Positions 1-6,271 of a stretch of DNA of 7,376 nucleotides are shown here, piece by piece (the first letter of the stretch is position 1; each line of letters begins with the position of its first letter). The notes beneath the pieces were generated by a model. That model did no database searches and was not told the DNA's origin. It saw only the letters and a list, made by a program, of their open reading frames with translations. A program made the position numbers and the translations under genes. This DNA comes from JASFRS01 sp050114795 (GTDB taxonomy: Bacteria > Pseudomonadota > Alphaproteobacteria > Sphingomonadales > CAKZYD01). Location: assembly GCA_050114795.1 (NCBI GenBank), contig JASFRS010000116.1, positions 1 to 7,376 of the forward strand, in the 5' to 3' direction.

Positions 1-1228
1 GATGACGTTTCCAGGATATGATGCAGTTTTGAGTGCAGTTGTTGGGACGCCCGTAGAAGCGTTGGCTGGCGGAACAGGTGTGGGTCAGGATAGCTTTCGC
101 CAGAACTCCAGAAACTTTGCATTTTTCACACATAATATCATCGAATTATCAGACCAGATCGATTTGACTTTAGGTGCGCGTTATACGGATGAACGCAAGC
201 GCTTGGATGCATCCATCGCAACAAATAACACGACTTGTTCGACTTTGGTGGCGGCAGCAGAATTGGGTGCTATTCCTGCATCCCTTCTGACTTTACCATG
301 CCTGCCTTTCTTTAATCCCTTGGTCGATGGAGTTTATGATTCAGTTCGTAAGGAAGATGAATTTACCGGAACCGTTGCATTGAATGTGCGGTGGAATGAC
401 GATTTGTCGACTTACGCGAGTTTTAGTCGTGGTTATAAAGCTGGTGGTTTCAATCTGGACCGGGCTGCTTTGACCGTTGGTGCACCAAATGCCGATACGG
501 ATTTGCAGTTCCGTGAGGAAACGGTGAATTCTTACGAGTTGGGTGCCAAGTTTCGCTCGCCGGATCGGACAGTGAATGTCAACGCTGCGGCCTTTTATTC
601 TAAGTTCGACGACTTCCAGCTTAATACTTTCAACGGCATTTCCTTTGTTGTTGAAAATCTTCCCAAAGTCGAAAGCTACGGCTTTGAATTGGAAGGGGCT
701 TGGCAAGCGACGGAAAATCTTAGCTTTAATGGTGGTGTAACCTACGCCAACACGCAATATGGCAATGATTTGGGTGATGATCCTATCTTCCAGCAGCCGG
801 ATGATATGACTTCTGCCGGGGCATTGTTTCAACTGGCTGGTCAGCAAATCACCAATGCACCGAAATGGTCGCTTGTGGGCTCATCGACTTATGAACATCC
901 GATTGGCGATAAGCTGAAAGGTCTGCTGCATTTGAATTTCCGCTATACGTCGAAAATCAACACAGGCTCTGACCTTGATCTTGAAAAAGTCCAGAACGGC
1001 GTCTTTGTGATGAATGGTCGACTTGGCCTGGGTCATATTGATGATAACTGGCAAATCGAAATCTGGAGCCGGAATATTTTCGATAAGGACTATATCCAAA
1101 TCGCTTTCGATGCGCCTTTACAAGGCTCAGGCACGGCACGGAATACCTTTGTTTCAAATACGCAAACATTTAATGCCTTCCTTGCCGAGCCAAGGACATT
1201 TGGCGTGACCTTGCGCGGAAGGTTCTAA
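1..1228 (+). CDS. TonB-dependent outer-membrane receptor, C-terminal barrel (5' partial)
   Basis: This is the C-terminal part of an outer-membrane receptor that imports a ligand (often a ferric siderophore, vitamin or sugar) using energy from TonB. About 408 residues are visible. The reading frame is open from the left edge, so the ATG at base 2 is probably internal: no signal peptide, TonB box or plug is present. Counting from that ATG, typical barrel strands are GARYTDERK (58-66), YASFSRGYKAGGFN (138-151) and ETVNSYELGAKF (173-184). The protein ends EPRTFGVTLRGRF, with the terminal Phe expected for recognition by the BAM machinery. Family members are usually about 700-1000 residues, so roughly half is missing. 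Cys79 and Cys100 lie in a predicted outer loop and could form a disulfide. A terminator follows 30 bases after the stop. The family is certain; the ligand is unknown. Confidence 0.95.
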   Translation, partial: MTFPGYDAVLSAVVGTPVEALAGGTGVGQDSFRQNSRNFAFFTHNIIELSDQIDLTLGARYTDERKRLDASIATNNTTCSTLVAAAELGAIPASLLTLPCLPFFNPLVDGVYDSVRKEDEFTGTVALNVRWNDDLSTYASFSRGYKAGGFNLDRAALTVGAPNADTDLQFREETVNSYELGAKFRSPDRTVNVNAAAFYSKFDDFQLNTFNGISFVVENLPKVESYGFELEGAWQATENLSFNGGVTYANTQYGNDLGDDPIFQQPDDMTSAGALFQLAGQQITNAPKWSLVGSSTYEHPIGDKLKGLLHLNFRYTSKINTGSDLDLEKVQNGVFVMNGRLGLGHIDDNWQIEIWSRNIFDKDYIQIAFDAPLQGSGTARNTFVSNTQTFNAFLAEPRTFGVTLRGRF

Positions 1229-1258
1229 GTTCCTGCACAAGTATGTTTAAAGATATTC

Positions 1259-1289
1259 AAAAGAGGCGGGTTATCCCGCCTCTTTTTTT
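1259..1289 (+). terminator. Intrinsic terminator of the first TonB-dependent receptor gene
   Basis: A perfect 12-bp stem (1259-1270 with 1275-1286) closes a TTAT loop. The core is GAGGCGGG/CCCGCCTC, and a run of seven T begins within the descending arm at 1283-1289. It sits 30 bases after the stop codon and separates the two receptor genes into different transcripts. The opposite strand has only a short T run after the stem, so activity is mainly expected on the plus strand. Confidence 0.93.
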
Positions 1290-1319
1290 GTTGATGGCAC
1301 ATATACAGGCCGTTGCGCA

Positions 1320-1354
1320 TATGCCACATGCTGCACTGCGGCATAAAATATAAT
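1320..1354 (+). promoter_or_regulatory. Candidate promoter (-10 TATAAT) with an overlapping inverted repeat
   Basis: A perfect TATAAT at 1349-1354 lies 98 bases before the preferred start of the second receptor gene, in the AT-rich part of the intergenic region. No good -35 hexamer is found 16-18 bases upstream, so the promoter is weak, activator-dependent or not real. An inverted repeat TATGCC-N14-GGCATA (1320-1325 and 1340-1345) spans where the -35 should be and could be an operator. Six-base arms at this spacing may well arise by chance in such a stretch. The 5' leader would be about 90 bases. I saw no Fur-box-like sequence. Confidence 0.35.
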
Positions 1355-1441
1355 GAAAAGAATTATACAAGGTGTCTTGACGAAAGGACCAATTAGGAAA
1401 CAGAGTATCCCCAATAATAATGCTTCAAAGGCTATCCATAC

Positions 1442-1447
1442 GGGGAG
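1442..1447 (+). promoter_or_regulatory. Ribosome binding site that decides the start of the second receptor
   Basis: GGGGAG lies 5 bases before the ATG at 1453. The in-frame ATG at 1420 has no comparable purine-rich site at proper spacing. Starting at 1453 also places the basic N-region and hydrophobic core of the signal peptide at the very N-terminus. Confidence 0.8.
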
Positions 1448-1452
1448 AAACA

Positions 1453-4400
1453 ATGAACGTGAAGCCCATGATGCGTGCGGGAACCGCACTCACAACCCTA
1501 GCTGCGCTGGCAGCGATTGTGCCTACTTCAGCTTCTTTTGCTCAACAAGTTAGTGACCAAAGCGTTGACCAATCCTCTGTTGAGGAAATTGTTGTCACCG
1601 GTTCCTATATTCGTCGGAAATCGCAATTTGATTCACCATCCCCCATTCAAGTGGTCGGGTCAGAGCAGTTGGATCAACTAGGCGTTTCGACTATTGCTGA
1701 ACTCACGCAGACGCTGACCATCAACAATGGTTCGCAGAATAATGCGGATGCGTTTACGCAGAACCAAACGGCCGGGACGGAAAATATCAACCTGCGTGGC
1801 CTGGGTGTGCAGTCCACATTGGTGCTGCTTAACGGCCGCCGTCAGGTGGGTTCAGCCTCTCCAACGGATGGTGGCTTGAACTTCGTTGATACGGCGTCTC
1901 TGGTGCCTTTGATTGCTGTTGACCGTGTGGAAATCCTGAAGGATGGCGCGGCAGCTCTTTATGGTACGGACGCTGTGGCTGGTGTGGTCAACTTCATCAC
2001 CCGTGATGATTTTGAAGGCTTTGAACTTGAAACCGAATTCCAGACTGTGACCGAAGAATCATCCCATGATCTTCGCGTTTCAGGTATTTGGGGCTTTGGT
2101 GACGATAATGTTCATGTGACCTTGGCCGGTAGCTATTTTGATCGTACAGAACTTTCCAGCCGCGAAAGAGATTTACGCCGTGGAGCACAAAACCCACCGG
2201 GCTTCCTGTCGATATCAACGGCAACGGCTTTCCCGCCGAACTATATTTTGCCGACATCTTTTGGTTTGCAGGCTCTGGCACCCTTTGACCCGGCGGCTGC
2301 ACAATTGCTGGCCGGTTATACTGCGGCCTTTGACCAATTTACGCCATTTGCGGATGTTGCAACCCAAACTCTAAATGTTGACCCAATGACTGGGCAATTT
2401 CTTGGCTTTTTACCTGGCAGTGATGGTATCGCTGACGGTTTAAGCGCGGCGGTCTTAAGCAGTTTCGGGGTGCCAGGAAGTATTCTTGGGCAAATTGGAC
2501 AGGCATCGTTTTTAGCGCAACAACAAGGTATCCAGAATGGCGTATTGACCAGCTTTGATACTCCATATGTTCCCGATCCCGGGTGTCAGACTGTTGCTGA
2601 TAACTTTGATTCAGATACCTCTCTCATCAGTGGTCAGGTTGGCACCGACACGCGTATTGGCCCACTTGGCCAATGTGCGCTCGACTTCGGTCCGTATTTC
2701 TCTGTTATTCCTGAAGAAGAGAGAGCGCAGGCTTATGCGAAAGTTAATACTCAGATAACAGACACAATTGAAGGCCATGTCGAATTTTCCTGGGCACGCA
2801 ACCGTGCAGATCGCGGGGCTTCGAACTTCCCGACTTCTGCACCGGTCTCTTTCCCTGACCTGGATTTTACTCCGGCAAATACGATAACCGGTTTTGAATA
2901 TCCGTTCCTTCAACCTTTTAATCCCTTTGGCTTGGGTACGCTGTTCCTAAGCCGTAGTCCTGGTCGCGGCCAGATCAATGGGGATTATTTTACGGATACA
3001 CCTAATGTCACTTCAGTTGGCCATAACACCTATCGCATTAGTGCGGGTTTGAGTGGTGAACTGACTGACACCTGGTTCTTTGATATTGGGTTCTTAAGAG
3101 CATCGGATGATTTCTCGCTCTTGTCACATGATGGTGTCGCTTCCAAAACTGCGGCCGCTCTGCGCGGTTATGGTGGGGAAAATTGTGATCCAGCAACCAG
3201 TCTGCCGGGTACGAATGGCTGTTTGTTCTATAACCCTGGTGCATCGGGTTTTATATCTGATCCGGATGCGGTTACACCTTTGTTGCAGTTGGATAATCCA
3301 CTAGACCCATTCAATTCAACAGTAAGCCCTGTTATCGGACTTGATGGTAATCCTGTCCTCGTCCCTGTTTTGAACAGTCAAGAGGTTCTACAATATATCT
3401 CAAGCCCAATTACCTTTGATAATAAGTCAACACTGCATGTTGCAGATGCTGTTGTCACCGGGGATCTGTTTGAATTGCCAGCGGGTACAGTTGGAGCCGC
3501 TATTGGCTTCCAATATCGTGATGAAAAGCTTGAGCAGGATGTCGATTCTGACTCAAATGCGGGCGACCGTCTCTTCCTGACGCAGCCGATCTTTGACTTC
3601 AATGCAAATCGGAATGTCTGGGCAACTTTCTTAGAGTTGAGCGTGCCGCTCACAGAGACACTCGAACTCTCCACTGCTGTTCGTTATGAAAATTATTCAG
3701 GTGGTGCGGGAGATACTTTGGATCCCAAAGTATCCTTGTTGTTCCGTCCGCTTGATAACCTGACGCTACGTGGTTCATTTGGCACAGGCTTCCGGGCACC
3801 GTCCTTGTTCCAAACATTTGGTAATCAAACCAGCTTGAACGCCGTGATTGATCCATTTGCGGCGGGTGGTGAGACATTTGTCGCCATTACGACTGTGAAC
3901 AATGAAAATCTGCGGCCTGAAGAATCCACGACTTTCAACTTGGGTGCATCTTTCGAGCCTATCGAGAATTTGGAAATCAGTGCAGATTTCTGGCATTTCG
4001 ACTTTGATGATGTGATTACGCGGGTTCCTGCCAACCAATTGTCACTGTTGTCAGCTGCAGGCGCTACTCTGCCCGCAGGCACAGAAGTTCAAAGAACTGC
4101 AACAGGTGGGCTGTTAAGCGTCACAACTGTCTTCACGAACGGCAGCAGCCTCAAGACCAATGGCCTTGATTTTTCTGCCGCTTATACGATTGACGGAGAT
4201 GAATTGGGCGTCTTGCGTTTGGGTGTCGATGGGACCTGGGTGAACAAATATGATATTACCGGCATTGATGGCGTTACCATTGATGGTGTTGGCCGCTCCA
4301 ACAGGTTGACATTTGCTGAACCAACACCTGAGTTGCGGACCAATTTCTCTGCGATTTATGCCAACGGTGGCCATAGCGCTTCTATCTTCGTGCGGAGAAT

Positions 4401-4713
4401 TGGTAAACTGCAAGATGACTTCAACACAGAATTTGTGGCTGCAGATCCATTGGCTCCAGGGCTGCCGGGTCTGCCAGATCTGACACAGGTTGAAAACCGT
4501 GTCGGTATTCGCAGCCATACGACGGTTGATGTTCAATACAGCTACAGCTTTGATGAAGGGTGGGGCCCAATCGAAGGTGCCGCCCTCACAGTTGGTGCAA
4601 TCAATCTGTTTGACCGTGATCCGCCATTTGTGAACACGGATGCCGGTTTTGAAAGCCGGACCCATGATCCACGTGGTCGGTTGGTCTATGTGAAAGCCAA
4701 ATTCGGCTTTTAA
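1453..4713 (+). CDS. TonB-dependent outer-membrane receptor, complete
   Basis: This is a complete receptor of 1086 residues for TonB-driven uptake across the outer membrane. Residues 1-30 form a signal peptide (MNVKPMMR, hydrophobic core, cleavage after ASFA). The TonB box EEIVVTGS is at 44-51. The plug covers about 61-184 and includes NLRGLGVQSTLVLLNGRR (113-130) and DGAAALYGTDAVAGVVNF (164-181). The barrel follows, with GTGFRAPSLFQTFGN (777-791) and NLRPEESTTFNLGASF (819-834), and the last strand DPRGRLVYVKAKFGF ends in Phe. At 1086 residues it is longer than many receptors; much of the excess is an insertion at about 240-410, probably an outer loop. Cysteine pairs Cys378/Cys408 and Cys578/Cys590 could be disulfides. 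It belongs to a different subfamily from the receptor upstream, so this is not a recent duplication. The start at 1453 is preferred over 1420 because of the GGGGAG site. The substrate cannot be read from sequence. Confidence 0.96.
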   Translation: MNVKPMMRAGTALTTLAALAAIVPTSASFAQQVSDQSVDQSSVEEIVVTGSYIRRKSQFDSPSPIQVVGSEQLDQLGVSTIAELTQTLTINNGSQNNADAFTQNQTAGTENINLRGLGVQSTLVLLNGRRQVGSASPTDGGLNFVDTASLVPLIAVDRVEILKDGAAALYGTDAVAGVVNFITRDDFEGFELETEFQTVTEESSHDLRVSGIWGFGDDNVHVTLAGSYFDRTELSSRERDLRRGAQNPPGFLSISTATAFPPNYILPTSFGLQALAPFDPAAAQLLAGYTAAFDQFTPFADVATQTLNVDPMTGQFLGFLPGSDGIADGLSAAVLSSFGVPGSILGQIGQASFLAQQQGIQNGVLTSFDTPYVPDPGCQTVADNFDSDTSLISGQVGTDTRIGPLGQCALDFGPYFSVIPEEERAQAYAKVNTQITDTIEGHVEFSWARNRADRGASNFPTSAPVSFPDLDFTPANTITGFEYPFLQPFNPFGLGTLFLSRSPGRGQINGDYFTDTPNVTSVGHNTYRISAGLSGELTDTWFFDIGFLRASDDFSLLSHDGVASKTAAALRGYGGENCDPATSLPGTNGCLFYNPGASGFISDPDAVTPLLQLDNPLDPFNSTVSPVIGLDGNPVLVPVLNSQEVLQYISSPITFDNKSTLHVADAVVTGDLFELPAGTVGAAIGFQYRDEKLEQDVDSDSNAGDRLFLTQPIFDFNANRNVWATFLELSVPLTETLELSTAVRYENYSGGAGDTLDPKVSLLFRPLDNLTLRGSFGTGFRAPSLFQTFGNQTSLNAVIDPFAAGGETFVAITTVNNENLRPEESTTFNLGASFEPIENLEISADFWHFDFDDVITRVPANQLSLLSAAGATLPAGTEVQRTATGGLLSVTTVFTNGSSLKTNGLDFSAAYTIDGDELGVLRLGVDGTWVNKYDITGIDGVTIDGVGRSNRLTFAEPTPELRTNFSAIYANGGHSASIFVRRIGKLQDDFNTEFVAADPLAPGLPGLPDLTQVENRVGIRSHTTVDVQYSYSFDEGWGPIEGAALTVGAINLFDRDPPFVNTDAGFESRTHDPRGRLVYVKAKFGF

Positions 4714-4730
4714 GATTGAAAAGAGAAAAG

Positions 4731-4766
4731 AAAAACGGCCCGGAGAATTTCCGGGCCGTTTTTTTT
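4731..4766. terminator. Bidirectional intrinsic terminator between convergent genes
   Basis: A perfect 13-bp stem (4731-4743 with 4751-4763, core CGGCCCGG/CCGGGCCG) has a 7-base loop that can tighten by one further A-T pair. On the plus strand it runs into eight T (4759-4766), ending the receptor transcript. On the minus strand the five T from 4735-4731 continue into a pyrimidine-rich stretch, so it can also end the hydrolase transcript, whose stop codon is 11 bases away. Both strands therefore have a usable signal. Confidence 0.92.
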
Positions 4767-4777
4767 ATGAAGTAAAA

Positions 4778-5554
4778 TTAAGCGGTATGCGAATTGAGAA
4801 ATTCCACAATATCCTGGCCAAGCTTGGGTCCGTTTTCAGCACCAACAATCCAATGACCAAATCCTGGGATTTCACCATAATCCACAGGGCCTGGAATGCG
4901 CCGGGCGGTTTGTCTGGCAACGCCTTTAGGGGTTACGCGATCAACGTCACCCACACGAATGAAAGTTGGCATGGTCAGTTTGGAAAAATCGACTTTTGCA
5001 GCCCGGCTCTTGTCTAAAAACCAGGCGGACATTTCAAATAAGACGCGGCCTGAATCATGAACAAGAGCTTCAACTTCCTGAGTGGCTTCCGGTTCACCCA
5101 CATTGTTGAAAATGCCATATCTGGCGGCTTTTTCGCTAATCATGGTTGGCTTGTTCCAATAACCCCAGGACAAGCTTAAAGCTCCCATGGTACGTAATAC
5201 GCTTGGATACAGCGCAAATAACCCTGCGGATGGTGCCGGGGAAAGAAGGATTAGCAAAGGAGGGGAAATTCGCGCGGCAAGAAGTTGGGCAATTAAACCG
5301 CCCATACTGTGTCCAATGATAATAGGTGTGGCTTCGCATTTTGCCGCTTCCCTTTCAAGAAAAGCGACATAATCATTCAAAGAACAGGTGCCAAGACCTT
5401 CTGGCGCGGGTTCACCCGGTTCCACATCATGGAATGGAAGGGGCGGATTAATAACTTCATATCCCGCTGCTTCAAATGCGTCCGTCATATGCTGCCACAG
5501 CCTGGGCTTTGCCCACATGCCGTGAATGAGTAATAGTGGAGGTTTCTTCGCCAT
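4778..5554 (-). CDS. Alpha/beta hydrolase (esterase/lysophospholipase-like), cytosolic
   Basis: A 258-residue single-domain alpha/beta-hydrolase-fold enzyme, close to the usual length. The start LLLIHGMW (7-14) is strand beta-3 with the oxyanion-hole HG motif. GHSMGG (81-86) is the nucleophile elbow with Ser83, the catalytic acid is probably Asp205 in GDVDRVTP (202-209), and the catalytic His is His234 in GFGHW (231-235). Residues of roughly 110-190 form a helical cap with many aromatic residues. No signal peptide or membrane helix is seen, so it should be cytosolic. The ATG at 5554 is preceded on the minus strand by GGGA six bases upstream, within a purine-rich spacer. It lies 22 bases after the exported-protein gene and is probably co-transcribed with it. 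Such folds cover esterases, lipases, C-C hydrolases and haloperoxidases; the triad supports hydrolysis of an ester or similar bond, but the substrate is unknown. Confidence 0.9.
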   Translation of the reverse strand: MAKKPPLLLIHGMWAKPRLWQHMTDAFEAAGYEVINPPLPFHDVEPGEPAPEGLGTCSLNDYVAFLEREAAKCEATPIIIGHSMGGLIAQLLAARISPPLLILLSPAPSAGLFALYPSVLRTMGALSLSWGYWNKPTMISEKAARYGIFNNVGEPEATQEVEALVHDSGRVLFEMSAWFLDKSRAAKVDFSKLTMPTFIRVGDVDRVTPKGVARQTARRIPGPVDYGEIPGFGHWIVGAENGPKLGQDIVEFLNSHTA

Positions 5555-5576
5555 AAGTCGTCCCGCCCCTCAATGG

Positions 5577-6158
5577 TTATTTTTCTATGAGAATCTTCTC
5601 ATCCGTATTTTTGCCGAAGACATTTAAAAGCTCTTCAAGCAGGCGGGCTTTATAGCTACGCACCCCAAAGGCACCAGCTTGACCACGAATGTGTGCGCTC
5701 CAAACCGGCTGCGCACCGGATTTATAGAGGAGCAGCTTTGCACTCACAGTTTGTTTTCCAGTAGAACCTTTGCCTAAAGGCACGCGCCATATGGGAGTGG
5801 CGCGCTGGAATTCTTCCAGCCTTGAGGTCCCGCGATAAGCTTCTTCCACACCCCCGCGACCCGGAAGGAGACCGACATCTTCACAGGGTGCCAGTTCCAA
5901 CCTCAACGTATATGGGGCCAAGGTTTCGACTTTATACCCCTGGTCTCTCAACCAACTTATTAATTTGGTTTCGATGAATTGCGCATCATCGTCCTGGCAT
6001 AGGGAATCAATCTGGATCAGGCCGATTGCTGGCATTTCCGGTAAGGCACTGGAAACCAGCCGTGCCAGACGCGGATCATCTTCATCATCCTTCTGCGCAA
6101 AGGCCGATGACGTGAGGAGTGCGCCTGTCATCAATAAGGCTGTAAAGTGCCGGATCAT
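5577..6158 (-). CDS. Small exported protein of unknown function
   Basis: I do not recognise this family. From the ATG at 6158 the protein has 193 residues; a GTG at 6161 could add one. Residues 1-21 are a clear signal peptide (MIRHFTAL, hydrophobic core, cleavage after SAFA). There is no lipobox Cys, so a soluble periplasmic or secreted protein is expected. The mature start is acidic (QKDDEDD). Predicted order is strand IGLIQID, helix ETKLISWLRDQGYKVE, strand YTLRLELAP, a Gly-rich loop GLLPGRGG, strands VSAKLLLYK and PVWSAHIRG, then helix ARLLEELLNVFG. This alpha/beta order resembles small envelope domains such as DUF4136-like proteins, which is only a guess from pattern. Cys54 and Cys92 could form a disulfide in the periplasm. 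It is the first gene of a probable pair with the hydrolase and has no visible terminator between it and polA. Confidence 0.85.
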   Translation of the reverse strand: MIRHFTALLMTGALLTSSAFAQKDDEDDPRLARLVSSALPEMPAIGLIQIDSLCQDDDAQFIETKLISWLRDQGYKVETLAPYTLRLELAPCEDVGLLPGRGGVEEAYRGTSRLEEFQRATPIWRVPLGKGSTGKQTVSAKLLLYKSGAQPVWSAHIRGQAGAFGVRSYKARLLEELLNVFGKNTDEKILIEK

Positions 6159-6166
6159 CACCGAAA

Positions 6167-6171
6167 TCCTT
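6167..6171 (-). promoter_or_regulatory. Ribosome binding site of the exported-protein gene
   Basis: Read on the minus strand this is AAGGA. It is 8 bases before the ATG at 6158 and 5 bases before the GTG at 6161, so both starts are possible. ATG is preferred because of its codon and normal spacing. The choice changes the protein by one residue only. Confidence 0.6.
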
Positions 6172-6186
6172 TTCCAGAAGAAACCC

Positions 6187-6216
6187 GCTTAAGCTTAAGC
6201 CCTGAGCTTAACTTAA
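6187..6216. repeat. Palindrome and CTTAA repeats upstream of the exported-protein gene
   Basis: A perfect 14-base palindrome GCTTAAGCTTAAGC (6187-6200) is followed by two further CTTAA copies (6207-6211 and 6212-6216), giving four in 30 bases. TTAAGC (6195-6200) can also pair with GCTTAA (6206-6211) across a 5-base loop. It lies in the 113-base gap between polA and the exported-protein gene, about 30 bases upstream of that start, where a regulator binding site or promoter would sit. No convincing -35/-10 pair was found on the minus strand; the best is TTGTTT (6221-6216) with a poor -10. Function unknown. Confidence 0.5.
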
Positions 6217-6271
6217 AACAAGGGTGCGGCGTATAAGTGACAGACTTGTGATGCGTTTTTGCATCAGCTCC

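Noticed and set aside
341..847. Minus-strand open frame of 168 codons opposite the first receptor.
   Set aside because: It lies fully within a gene with clear receptor motifs, and its translation has no recognisable domain and an irregular, Arg/Ile-rich composition.
1377..1411. TTGACG (1377-1382) with TATCCC (1406-1411), considered as a promoter for the second receptor.
   Set aside because: The spacing is 23 bases, too long for a sigma-70 promoter, and the -10 match is poor.
1420..1452. ATG at 1420 as the start of the second receptor.
   Set aside because: It would add 11 residues, including charged Arg and Glu, before the signal peptide, and has no good ribosome site, whereas the ATG at 1453 has GGGGAG at 5 bases.
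1271..1489. Minus-strand open frame of 72 codons encoding a very hydrophobic peptide with two possible membrane segments.
   Set aside because: It starts inside the signal-peptide region of the plus-strand receptor, ends within the loop of the terminator at 1259-1289, and I saw no ribosome site for it. Part of its hydrophobicity comes from the complement of the AT-rich leader.
4114..4665. Minus-strand open frame of 183 codons opposite the end of the second receptor.
   Set aside because: It is fully antisense to conserved barrel strands, and the translation shows no motif. The real frame on the plus strand is continuous to its terminal Phe.
6249..6266. Hairpin TGATGC/GCATCA just after the polA stop, considered as a terminator.
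   Set aside because: The stem is only 6 bp and no T run follows on the minus strand.
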